A DNA stretch of 64,000 bases from assembly GCA_947492375.1 (NCBI GenBank), contig CANLMI010000003.1, positions 124,001 through 188,000 of the forward strand. The letters run 5' to 3'. Both the position numbers and the translations under genes were made by a program. Of this stretch, positions 9,700 to 17,151 are shown one piece after another (within the stretch, counting starts at the first letter, position 1; the number at the start of each line of letters is the position of its first letter). This DNA is from an uncultured Kordiimonas sp. (GTDB lineage: Bacteria > Pseudomonadota > Alphaproteobacteria > Sphingomonadales > Kordiimonadaceae). The notes beneath the pieces were generated by a model. That model was given only the letters and a program-made list of their open reading frames with translations, did not search any database and had not been told where the DNA came from.

Positions 9700-10212
9700 T
9701 TGATAAGGGCTTTTCTTATCAGTTTATTCATAATAGCAGGCGCCGTTTGGGCGCCTGTTTCACTCAACGCGCATGAGCTTAAGACTGCGCTTTCAACAGT
9801 GCTGTTCAACGAACGGACTGGTAATATAGAGATTGTTCACCGATTTAATATTCATGACGCAGAGCATGCTGTTCGTGAGGTATTTGGCAGGAACGCCGAT
9901 ATCATTGGCTCTCAAGATACACAAGATACGTTCGCCAATTATGTTGTGGAGCGATTTGCCTTATTAAAAGAAGATGGTACGCCCATATCGCTTGAATATC
10001 TCGGCTTTGAAGTCGAAGGGAAGTTTTTCTGGGTTTATCAGGAAGCGCCTGCTTTTGAGGCAAACCAATTGATACTGAGCCATAATGCCTTGCGGGAAAT
10101 ATGGCCCGATCAGATCAATATAGTTAATATTGAAGGTTTTGGAGATATTCAGACCCTTACGTTTTCAGGAAGTACTGAATATCTTTCTGTAGAGTTTTAC
10201 AAACCTCAATAG
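9700..10212 (+). CDS. Exported DUF6702-like protein
   Basis: This 170-residue protein starts at a TTG immediately after the peptidase stop codon. It has a signal peptide (MIRAFLISLFIIAGAVWA) and a mature N-terminus beginning near HELKTALSTVLFNE, followed by beta-strand-rich sequence ending in a VEFYKPQ strand. The His near the mature N-terminus and the pattern NIEIVHRFNIHDAEHA resemble DUF6702 proteins, which often sit beside M1 peptidases in marine bacteria. Function is unknown; coupling to the peptidase suggests a periplasmic partner. The family assignment is from memory of its pattern. Confidence 0.65.
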   Translation: MIRAFLISLFIIAGAVWAPVSLNAHELKTALSTVLFNERTGNIEIVHRFNIHDAEHAVREVFGRNADIIGSQDTQDTFANYVVERFALLKEDGTPISLEYLGFEVEGKFFWVYQEAPAFEANQLILSHNALREIWPDQINIVNIEGFGDIQTLTFSGSTEYLSVEFYKPQ

Positions 10213-10222
10213 TCAATATCAC

Positions 10223-10861
10223 TTATAATAAGCCTTTATCTTTGAATGCTTGTGCCGCAGCTTTGATAGCACTTGCTTCAATAAAGCCTTGATTGTTGCG
10301 TTTTGTAAACGCGCTGGCACCAAAACACATCACATTATCAAGGCTGAGGTAGTTTTCTGCATTGTCGGCACTCAGGCCTCCTGTTGGGCAGAAGACCAGT
10401 TCGGGCAAAACAGCACCAAGGCTTTTCAAAAAAGGAGTACCGCCTGATTGTTCGGCTGGAAAAAACTTTAGAGTATCAAAGCCATAATCTCTGGCGCTCA
10501 TAGCTTCGGAGATAGTTGCAATACCGGGTAAAAACGGTAGCCCACTTTTTTGAACCGCAGCGGCGAGAGTGTTGGTTAGGCCCGGGCTAACACCAAAATC
10601 AGCACCAGCGTCAATGACCGCTTGAAGTTGCTCTGCTTTGGTAATTGTGCCCATACCAATCGTAGCGCGGTCACCAAGCTCGGCTTTTACAGCTTTCAGA
10701 GCATCGAGGGCGCTTGGGTGCCGCATCGTGAGTTCTAAAACATGTAATCCTTCATCGATTAACTGTGCACAAATGTCTACGGCTTCCTCTGCGCTTTGAA
10801 ACGCAAGAACAGGGATGGCTTTGGTGCCAGTTAACATGGTTCTAATATTGGAATTTGTCAT
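10223..10861 (-). CDS. eda: KDPG aldolase (2-dehydro-3-deoxy-phosphogluconate aldolase)
   Basis: This 212-residue enzyme has the class I aldolase residues in place: general-base Glu43 in LELTMRHPSAL, Schiff-base Lys132 in TLKFFPAE, and the phosphate-binding FCPTGGL loop. It cleaves KDPG to pyruvate and glyceraldehyde 3-phosphate, the last Entner-Doudoroff step. It is the last gene of the glk-zwf-pgl-edd-eda operon, 15 bases after edd. The usual ELTLRT motif reads ELTMRH here, a modest change. Confidence 0.95.
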   Translation of the reverse strand: MTNSNIRTMLTGTKAIPVLAFQSAEEAVDICAQLIDEGLHVLELTMRHPSALDALKAVKAELGDRATIGMGTITKAEQLQAVIDAGADFGVSPGLTNTLAAAVQKSGLPFLPGIATISEAMSARDYGFDTLKFFPAEQSGGTPFLKSLGAVLPELVFCPTGGLSADNAENYLSLDNVMCFGASAFTKRNNQGFIEASAIKAAAQAFKDKGLL

Positions 10862-10876
10862 ATTGCTTGATTTTCC

Positions 10877-12694
10877 TTAATCAAAGTCAAAAACAGAGGC
10901 GCCTTCACTTGCGCGGCCAACCAACTGCTGGAACGGTGTGAACATATTCCGCCCTACCGTTAGGGAGCGTGAAGGGGTAGCAGGTATGCTTCGCGCTTCT
11001 AATTCTGTTTCATCTATTAGGACTTCGAGGTTGCCAGTTTGGGCATCTAGTCGCATCATATCGCCTGTTTTAATCCGGCCGATATTCCCGCCGTCTAGGG
11101 CTTCTGGGGTAATATGGATTGCGGCTGGCACTTTGCCTGATGCACCAGACATTCTGCCATCGGTTACCAAGGCAACTCTGAAGCCGCGATCTTGTAATAC
11201 ACCCAGCGAAGGCGTTAGCTTATGAAGTTCAGGCATGCCGTTAGCTTTGGGGCCTTGAAAGCGGATGACTGCGATAAAGTCTTTATCTAACTCGCCGTTT
11301 TGAAACGCTGTTAACATGTCATCCTGATCATCAAACACAACTGCGGGTGCCTCAATAACACGGTGTTGAGGTTTAACGGCGGATGTTTTCAAAACGCCTT
11401 CGCCAATATTGCCGCGCATTAATGCAAGACCACCTGTTGGCTGAAAAGGATCTGTAACCGGCCGAACAATCATTGGGTCACCGGGCTCTGTAGGCACGTC
11501 TTCCCACATAATGGCATTATTTTTAAGAACAGGGTTCGCAACAGCGTCGCTAAGTGACATACCACCGCGCACGCATGGTATGTCGCCGTGTAATCGGCCT
11601 TCATCCAGAAGGCGGCGCATTACAAAGCTGGTGCCTCCCGCGTTATGAAAGGCATTAATATCAGCAGTGCCATTTGGGTACACGCGGGAAATAAGAGGAA
11701 CAACGGCTGAAAGTTCAGACATGTCTTTCCATGTAAGTTTAATGCCGGCAGCGCGGGCTATAGCAATTAGGTGGATGGTATGATTTGTCGATCCACCGGT
11801 TGCCAGCAGAGCTATTGCGGCGTTTACGATTGCTTTGGCATCTACATGGTCGGCCATTGCATGCCCGCTGTTTGCAAGCTCGATAGCGTATCTTGCTGCT
11901 TCCTCATTAATAGGTTTTCTAAGCGTGTCAGTCGGATTAATAAAACTTGAGCCAGGTAATTGCAGCCCCATCATTTCCAGCATCATCTGGTTTGAATTGG
12001 CTGTACCATAAAATGTGCAGGTGCCCGGGCTATGATAGGCTTTGCTTTCACTTTCGAGCAGGTCATCACGTGTTGCTTTGCCCTCAGCGTACAATTGGCG
12101 AACTTTTGCTTTCTCTGCATTCGAAATGCCTGTTGGCATGGGACCTGCCGGGACGAATACAAAGGGTAAGTGCCCAAACGAGAGCGCACCCATCAGTAAT
12201 CCGGGAACGATTTTATCGCAGAGGCCAAACAAGATGCCTGCCTCGAACACATTGTGGGAAAGGGCTACACCGGTTGCCATTGCAATCACATCACGGCTGA
12301 AGAGCGATAGTTCCATACCGGCCTGACCTTGAGTGACGCCATCGCACATTGCAGGAACACCGCCTGCCATTTGTGCAACGGCCCCGGCGTCTTTAAGGGC
12401 GGCTTTAATTTCGTCCAGCATATGATGGTAAGGCTGGTGCGCTGATAGCATATCATTATAGGCACTGACGATAGCTACATTGATAGTTTTTTCATCATTA
12501 AGCTTTTGTTTTTCTGTATCACTGCAAGCAGCAATTGCGTGCGCGATATTCCCGCAGGACATGGATGGGCGTGCCGGGCCAGCACGGCGCATTTCGTTAA
12601 TGCGTTCCATATACGCATTTCGTGATGCGAATGACCGCTCTAGGATTTTGTCAGTAACTTCAAGTATGCGAGGATGGGGCATAGTAGTTTCCAT
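10877..12694 (-). CDS. edd: 6-phosphogluconate dehydratase
   Basis: This 605-residue member of the IlvD/Edd family has RPSMSCGNIAHA, MCDGVTQGQAGMELSLFSRD, PGTCTFYGTANSNQMMLE, GGSTNHTIHL and the C-terminal TDGRMSGASGKVPAAIHI. The conserved cysteines that hold the iron-sulfur cluster fall in the CDGVTQG and GTCTFYGTANSNQ blocks. It converts 6-phosphogluconate to KDPG. The length and motifs match Edd rather than dihydroxyacid dehydratase, and the operon context confirms it. A second ATG five codons in is an alternative start; neither has a strong ribosome-binding site. Confidence 0.96.
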   Translation of the reverse strand: METTMPHPRILEVTDKILERSFASRNAYMERINEMRRAGPARPSMSCGNIAHAIAACSDTEKQKLNDEKTINVAIVSAYNDMLSAHQPYHHMLDEIKAALKDAGAVAQMAGGVPAMCDGVTQGQAGMELSLFSRDVIAMATGVALSHNVFEAGILFGLCDKIVPGLLMGALSFGHLPFVFVPAGPMPTGISNAEKAKVRQLYAEGKATRDDLLESESKAYHSPGTCTFYGTANSNQMMLEMMGLQLPGSSFINPTDTLRKPINEEAARYAIELANSGHAMADHVDAKAIVNAAIALLATGGSTNHTIHLIAIARAAGIKLTWKDMSELSAVVPLISRVYPNGTADINAFHNAGGTSFVMRRLLDEGRLHGDIPCVRGGMSLSDAVANPVLKNNAIMWEDVPTEPGDPMIVRPVTDPFQPTGGLALMRGNIGEGVLKTSAVKPQHRVIEAPAVVFDDQDDMLTAFQNGELDKDFIAVIRFQGPKANGMPELHKLTPSLGVLQDRGFRVALVTDGRMSGASGKVPAAIHITPEALDGGNIGRIKTGDMMRLDAQTGNLEVLIDETELEARSIPATPSRSLTVGRNMFTPFQQLVGRASEGASVFDFD

Positions 12695-12705
12695 ATTGTC
12701 TGGGG

Positions 12706-13425
12706 CTAGGGGGTCCAGAATACGTTTAAAGGGCGATCCATCGTATTGATGATACGGGCAATTGGAAGATGTGTATTTTTTTCCAAAGCATCAGCGAGTG
12801 TCTGGAATTTCTCTGTACCCGTGATCATTAATACACAGTCTTGCGCATGGTTTATTGCATTAAATGTCAATGATATGCGTTTGGTTTCATTGCCTGTGAC
12901 ATCACTTTTAACAGCATTGAGCGCTGCACAGATATTATTATTATCAGGCTTTAGTGCATGTTCTAAACCATCTGCATTCAGAAAAAGGGATGCGGTATGA
13001 CCATCATTTCCCATGCCCAGTAAAACACTGGTAAAGGGTTGATGTATTTTTTGGTATTGAAGTTCAATGTCGGCTAGTGCTGTGTCATAGTCACTGTTTG
13101 TTACAAACATTCCGGTGATATGCGCAGATTTAGCTTTATCCCTCAGTAGGCTATTTTTGACAAAGCTCTCATTACTGCGCGGATGAGAGGTTGGGACCCA
13201 GCGTTCATCAACCAGAGCAATATTAACCTGCGGCCAGTCAAAATCAGTGTTTGAAAGTTTTTCGAAAAGGGGTTTGGGAGTTGAGCCACCAGACACAGCC
13301 CAGGAAGCAGTACCAAGCGCCTTTATATCATTAGTAAGGCTTTTGAGAACGCGGCTTGCAAGCGCGTCTACCATTGTTGTCATACTGTCAAAAGACTGAA
13401 AGTTGATTTTCGAATGCTTTATCAT
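12706..13425 (-). CDS. pgl: 6-phosphogluconolactonase
   Basis: This 239-residue protein of the DevB/NagB-like fold has WAVSGGSTPKPLFEKL, the ALVDERWVPTSHPRSN block and LLGMGNDGHTASLF, all diagnostic for the DevB-type lactonase. It hydrolyses 6-phosphogluconolactone to 6-phosphogluconate. It lies 9 bases after zwf and 11 bases before edd, inside the tightly packed operon. Confidence 0.95.
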   Translation of the reverse strand: MIKHSKINFQSFDSMTTMVDALASRVLKSLTNDIKALGTASWAVSGGSTPKPLFEKLSNTDFDWPQVNIALVDERWVPTSHPRSNESFVKNSLLRDKAKSAHITGMFVTNSDYDTALADIELQYQKIHQPFTSVLLGMGNDGHTASLFLNADGLEHALKPDNNNICAALNAVKSDVTGNETKRISLTFNAINHAQDCVLMITGTEKFQTLADALEKNTHLPIARIINTMDRPLNVFWTP

Positions 13426-13434
13426 AACAGGTTT

Positions 13435-14895
13435 CTATGTATTTGAGGCATCATGATACCAATCCCGGCGGTCACGTTTCATAAGGTCATGGGCTTCGTA
13501 TGGCCCCCATGTGCCAGACTGGTAAGGCTTTAGGCTGTTTGGATTAGATGCCCAATGGTCTGCGATACGGTCAATCCATTGCCACGCCAGATCAACTTCA
13601 TCACGGTGGACAAACAGGCTCTGATCACCCCGTGCTGCGTCCAGCATCAGTCTAAGGTAAGGGCCGAGGCGTTTGCTGTCGCCTACACCTGAAACGTCAA
13701 GATTAAGTTCTACTTCACGAAGGGCGGCCCGGTCTTCTTTATCGTCTTTGATCATCATACGCATAGCCAGATGATCTTCGGGCTGGAGGCGGATAATAAA
13801 ACGGTTTGGTTGCATGTTAGTGTTCCAGCGAGGGTCAGAGGCGTGTGGAACATTTTTGAATTGAATTACAATTTCTGCATAGCGTTCAGGTAACCGTTTA
13901 CCAGTTCTCAGGTAAAACGGCACACCAGCCCAGCGCCAGTTTTCAATATGGGCCTTGATCGCAACAAAGCTATCTGTCTCGCTGTTATCTAAATCAAGGT
14001 CATCCAGGTAGCTTTTAACGGCTGTTCCTGCCATAGCGCCAGCTTTGTACTGACCGCGTACAACATTTTGATCGATTTCAGTTCCTTGAAGCGGCCGAAG
14101 CGACTTTAGAACTTTCAGTTTTTCTTCACGGATACCTTGTGCATCCAGCCGTGCTGGTGGTTCCATAGCAATAAAACACAAAAGTTGCAGGAGGTGGTTT
14201 TGAACCATGTCCTTAAGCGCGCCAGTGCCCTCATAAAACCCGCCACGACCTTCCACGCCTAAATCTTCGGCGATAGTGATTTGGATATGATCAATTGTCC
14301 GGTTGTTCCATAATTGCTCAAACAGGAGGTTCGAAAACCTTAGGGCAAGCAGGTTTTGCACTGCTTCTTTTCCAAGATAGTGATCGATTCTAAATGTTTG
14401 CTCTTCAGAGAAATATTGCGCAACATCATTGTTAATTTCTGCGGCGGTTTCGCGGTTATGCCCCAGAGGCTTCTCTAAAACGACACAAGCATTATCATTG
14501 TTGAGGCCGTATTGGCCTAGAAGAGCACATGTACTTGTGAAAAATGCAGGCGGAATCGCAAGGAAATGAACCAGAGGCCGATTTTGTTCTTTGAGTGAAT
14601 TTTGAAGGAAGCTCCAGCCTTCGCCTTCATCCGATAATGATATTTGCACAATTTGAATATTATCAGCAAAAGATTTGAGTGTTTTCGTATCTACATTGCA
14701 TGCAGGAGGAGTGGCATCAAAGACATCTTGAAGCCATTCATATACTGATTTGTCGAGCTCAGAGCGGGATGTCAGATAAATTTTACTGTCTTTGGTAACC
14801 CGGTTGGCTACAAAGCCACTATATAGGGCTGGCAGTAGTTTTTTTCGCGATAAATCGCCAAGACCGCCGAAAATTACTAGATCAAATGCCGACAC
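13435..14895 (-). CDS. zwf: Glucose-6-phosphate dehydrogenase
   Basis: The chosen start is the GTG at 14895 (VSAFDLVIFGGLGDLSRKK), because AAGGAG lies 8-9 bases upstream and it begins just after the glk stop. An ATG further upstream would overlap glk. This gives 486 residues. The NADP-binding fingerprint is GGLGDLSRKK, and the substrate/catalytic motif is RIDHYLGKEAVQN. It oxidises glucose 6-phosphate to the lactone, feeding the Entner-Doudoroff route, with NADPH as by-product. Confidence 0.96.
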   Translation of the reverse strand: MSAFDLVIFGGLGDLSRKKLLPALYSGFVANRVTKDSKIYLTSRSELDKSVYEWLQDVFDATPPACNVDTKTLKSFADNIQIVQISLSDEGEGWSFLQNSLKEQNRPLVHFLAIPPAFFTSTCALLGQYGLNNDNACVVLEKPLGHNRETAAEINNDVAQYFSEEQTFRIDHYLGKEAVQNLLALRFSNLLFEQLWNNRTIDHIQITIAEDLGVEGRGGFYEGTGALKDMVQNHLLQLLCFIAMEPPARLDAQGIREEKLKVLKSLRPLQGTEIDQNVVRGQYKAGAMAGTAVKSYLDDLDLDNSETDSFVAIKAHIENWRWAGVPFYLRTGKRLPERYAEIVIQFKNVPHASDPRWNTNMQPNRFIIRLQPEDHLAMRMMIKDDKEDRAALREVELNLDVSGVGDSKRLGPYLRLMLDAARGDQSLFVHRDEVDLAWQWIDRIADHWASNPNSLKPYQSGTWGPYEAHDLMKRDRRDWYHDASNT

Positions 14896-14896
14896 T

Positions 14897-15907
14897 CTAT
14901 GCTCCTTCTTGGGCGTTTGCAGCTTGGGGCATTTGAGTAGCACGCCAATCTGCTGCTGCGCCTATAAGCGCAGAATTTGTATCTGTCATAACATGAATAG
15001 GGATGTTCGTCAGGTACGAAGACATGATGCCTTTGGTGCCGAACCGACTTAAAAAATCACTGCTATCGATCAGATCATATAATTTGGGTACAATACCTCC
15101 GGCTATCCAGACGCCGCCTCGTCCCCCTTGGGTTAGAACAATATCGCTTGCAACACCGCCTAGAATGGAGAGAAAAAGTTGAACAGCGCGAACGCACGAC
15201 GGGATATCAGCCACAGCAGCAGAAGCGCTGATTTCTTGCGGCGTTAGGCCTTTGGGGCCAGAACCTGCATAATCCACTAAAAAATCATGAATTCGGGCTA
15301 ATCCACGGCCGGATAGAACAGATTCGATACAGATATGCTCGGTTGATTTTTTAAGGTGCGCCCACAAGTCTCTCTCCAGGTGTGTGGTTGGGGCAAATGA
15401 TGCGTGGCCACCTTCTGTAGAGATAACTTTATAGGTTTCATCAACCTTGAATAACTGAGCAACACCAAAACCTGTGCCGGGCCCCATTATACTTAGTGGT
15501 GCATCTATAACAGGGGTGCCACTTTTAAGAACCTTGAACTCGGAAGGTTTCAGGAAGGGCACCGCTTGTGCTACAGCAGCAAAGTCATTCATGAAGCTTA
15601 TGGCTTTTAAGCCTGTTGCCTGTTGCAATTCAGACGATGAGAAGTTCCAGCCAATGTTGGTGATTTGAGCCGTATCTTTGGTTGTTTGGCCAGCGATGGC
15701 TAAATGTGCACTTTGTATTGATGGATCAGATAAACGGTCAGTGAATGTTTTCATCATTTCTGCAAAGCTTGAAAAGTCGGCACAGGAATATGTCACATTC
15801 TCCAGCATGCTAAGATGATTGTTTGAAAGTTTGATAACCGCAAATCGACCATTGGTGCCACCAATATCTGCGGTAATAATTTTTATGCCTTTATCTGCGT
15901 GCAACAT
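14897..15907 (-). CDS. glk: Glucokinase
   Basis: This 336-residue protein of the proteobacterial glucokinase family (PF02685 type) has the phosphate-binding DIGGTNGRFAVIKL near residue 16, MNDFAAVAQAVPFL, GPGTGFGVAQL, and the EGGHASFAPT block that contacts glucose. It phosphorylates cytoplasmic glucose with ATP. It is the first gene of the Entner-Doudoroff operon, transcribed from a promoter overlapped by a perfect palindrome and divergent from the LacI-type regulator. No PTS genes are visible, so glucose probably enters as free sugar. Confidence 0.95.
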   Translation of the reverse strand: MLHADKGIKIITADIGGTNGRFAVIKLSNNHLSMLENVTYSCADFSSFAEMMKTFTDRLSDPSIQSAHLAIAGQTTKDTAQITNIGWNFSSSELQQATGLKAISFMNDFAAVAQAVPFLKPSEFKVLKSGTPVIDAPLSIMGPGTGFGVAQLFKVDETYKVISTEGGHASFAPTTHLERDLWAHLKKSTEHICIESVLSGRGLARIHDFLVDYAGSGPKGLTPQEISASAAVADIPSCVRAVQLFLSILGGVASDIVLTQGGRGGVWIAGGIVPKLYDLIDSSDFLSRFGTKGIMSSYLTNIPIHVMTDTNSALIGAAADWRATQMPQAANAQEGA

Positions 15908-15937
15908 TTATTGTCTTTCATCCGCTTTCTTGAAATC

Positions 15938-15966
15938 TTAATAGATAAATTTGACAGCGCTGTCAA
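15938..15966 (-). promoter_or_regulatory. Promoter of the glk-zwf-pgl-edd-eda operon
   Basis: On the minus strand a consensus TTGACA is followed by exactly 17 bases and TATTAA, leaving a short leader to the glk ATG at 15907. The -35 element and most of the spacer lie inside the palindrome at 15948-15969, so a protein bound there should block RNA polymerase. Confidence 0.65.
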
Positions 15967-15969
15967 ATT
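15948..15969. promoter_or_regulatory. Perfect 22-bp palindrome, likely operator of the LacI-family regulator
   Basis: Two 11-base arms meet at a central CG with no mismatch; the core is TGACAGCGCTGTCA. The even-length palindrome with central CG is the classic shape of a LacI/GalR-family operator. It lies between glk and the divergent LacI-family gene, covering the glk promoter. A near copy occurs upstream of the PEP carboxylase gene at 20082-20099. Binding by the adjacent regulator is inferred. Confidence 0.75.
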
Positions 15970-16107
15970 CTGAATTGCCCTATCATAGGTTGATTATATA
16001 TTGGGCACCTTATTGGGTATTGGCCGGATTTGCACTGTTGCTTGTTTGTTGAGATTTATTTGCTAGTGTTCTATTGCTGTTTGTAGAAGATATGGGGTGC
16101 AAATATT

Positions 16108-17151
16108 ATGGGCAAGGCCAAGATTAATGATGTTGCCAAATTGGCGGGCGTTTCCATCAAAACGGTTTCACGCGTTATTAACCGAGAGGCTAATGTTAGT
16201 AATAAAACCCGAGAACGTGTGCTTGAAGCAGTAGAGGCGCTCCAATATCAACCAAGCCAGTCAGCAAGGGAATTGGCAGGCAATCGTTCTTATATGGTAG
16301 GCGTGCTCTATGATCACCTCAGTCCTGGATATTTAATCAATGTCCAACAAGGTATTTTGCAAACATGCAAAGAGTTTCATTATGGTTTGATTTTAAACCC
16401 TATGAGTTATAAAAAAACCAACCTTGAAGATACTTTTGGCACATGGTTAAGACACTCTCGTGTTGACGGTGTGGTTTTAACGCCGCCATTTGGTTCTGAT
16501 CAACGGATCATCGACGTACTGGAAGGTAATAATATACCAGCAGTAACAATATCCGAAAAGCCAGTTAGCCTTTTGCCTTCTGTGACTGTTGATGAAATCA
16601 GTGCAGCTCGTGAGCTTACCCGGCACCTTGTTCGTCATGGCCATACCCGAATAGCGTTTGTAAAAGGCGAAGGGGAACATCAATCAACCAAGCTGAGGTT
16701 GAATGGGTTTTATGAAGAAATGAAATCAAATGATTTAGCGGTTGACCCAAGTTTGATTGTCTCGGGTGATTTCAGTTATGAAGGTAGTCTGGGGGCGGTT
16801 ATGTCGCTCTTTGATCATTCTGATCCTCCAAGCGCTATTTTTGCAGCGAATGATGATATGGCCGCTGCTGTTATAGCAGTTGCTCATCGGCGTGGTTTTC
16901 GAGTGCCTGATGAAATTGCTGTCGTTGGCTTTGATAACTCTCCGATTGCATGCCAAGTATGGCCAACAATCACTACTGTTGACCAGCCTGTACAGGCGAT
17001 GGCAGCATTGGCATGTGAAAAGCTAATTGAATTGATCAAAAGCCCGGCAGGCGATGCCACTGAAAATGACGAGCATCGCCAAGTTGTGATGCCCTACACA
17101 CTGCATGTGCGAGCATCATCTGATAAAGCAATGTTTGTGGCAGATCGTTAG
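16108..17151 (+). CDS. LacI-family transcriptional regulator
   Basis: This 347-residue protein has an N-terminal helix-turn-helix ([20 protein letters not shown], about residues 6-25) with the [11 protein letters not shown] hinge helix. A periplasmic-binding-protein-like effector domain follows ([51 protein letters not shown]). It is divergent from glk and probably represses the Entner-Doudoroff operon through the palindrome between them, released by a sugar or sugar phosphate. Its stop overlaps the stop of the convergent PEP carboxylase gene by about 4 bases. Confidence 0.93.
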   Translation: MGKAKINDVAKLAGVSIKTVSRVINREANVSNKTRERVLEAVEALQYQPSQSARELAGNRSYMVGVLYDHLSPGYLINVQQGILQTCKEFHYGLILNPMSYKKTNLEDTFGTWLRHSRVDGVVLTPPFGSDQRIIDVLEGNNIPAVTISEKPVSLLPSVTVDEISAARELTRHLVRHGHTRIAFVKGEGEHQSTKLRLNGFYEEMKSNDLAVDPSLIVSGDFSYEGSLGAVMSLFDHSDPPSAIFAANDDMAAAVIAVAHRRGFRVPDEIAVVGFDNSPIACQVWPTITTVDQPVQAMAALACEKLIELIKSPAGDATENDEHRQVVMPYTLHVRASSDKAMFVADR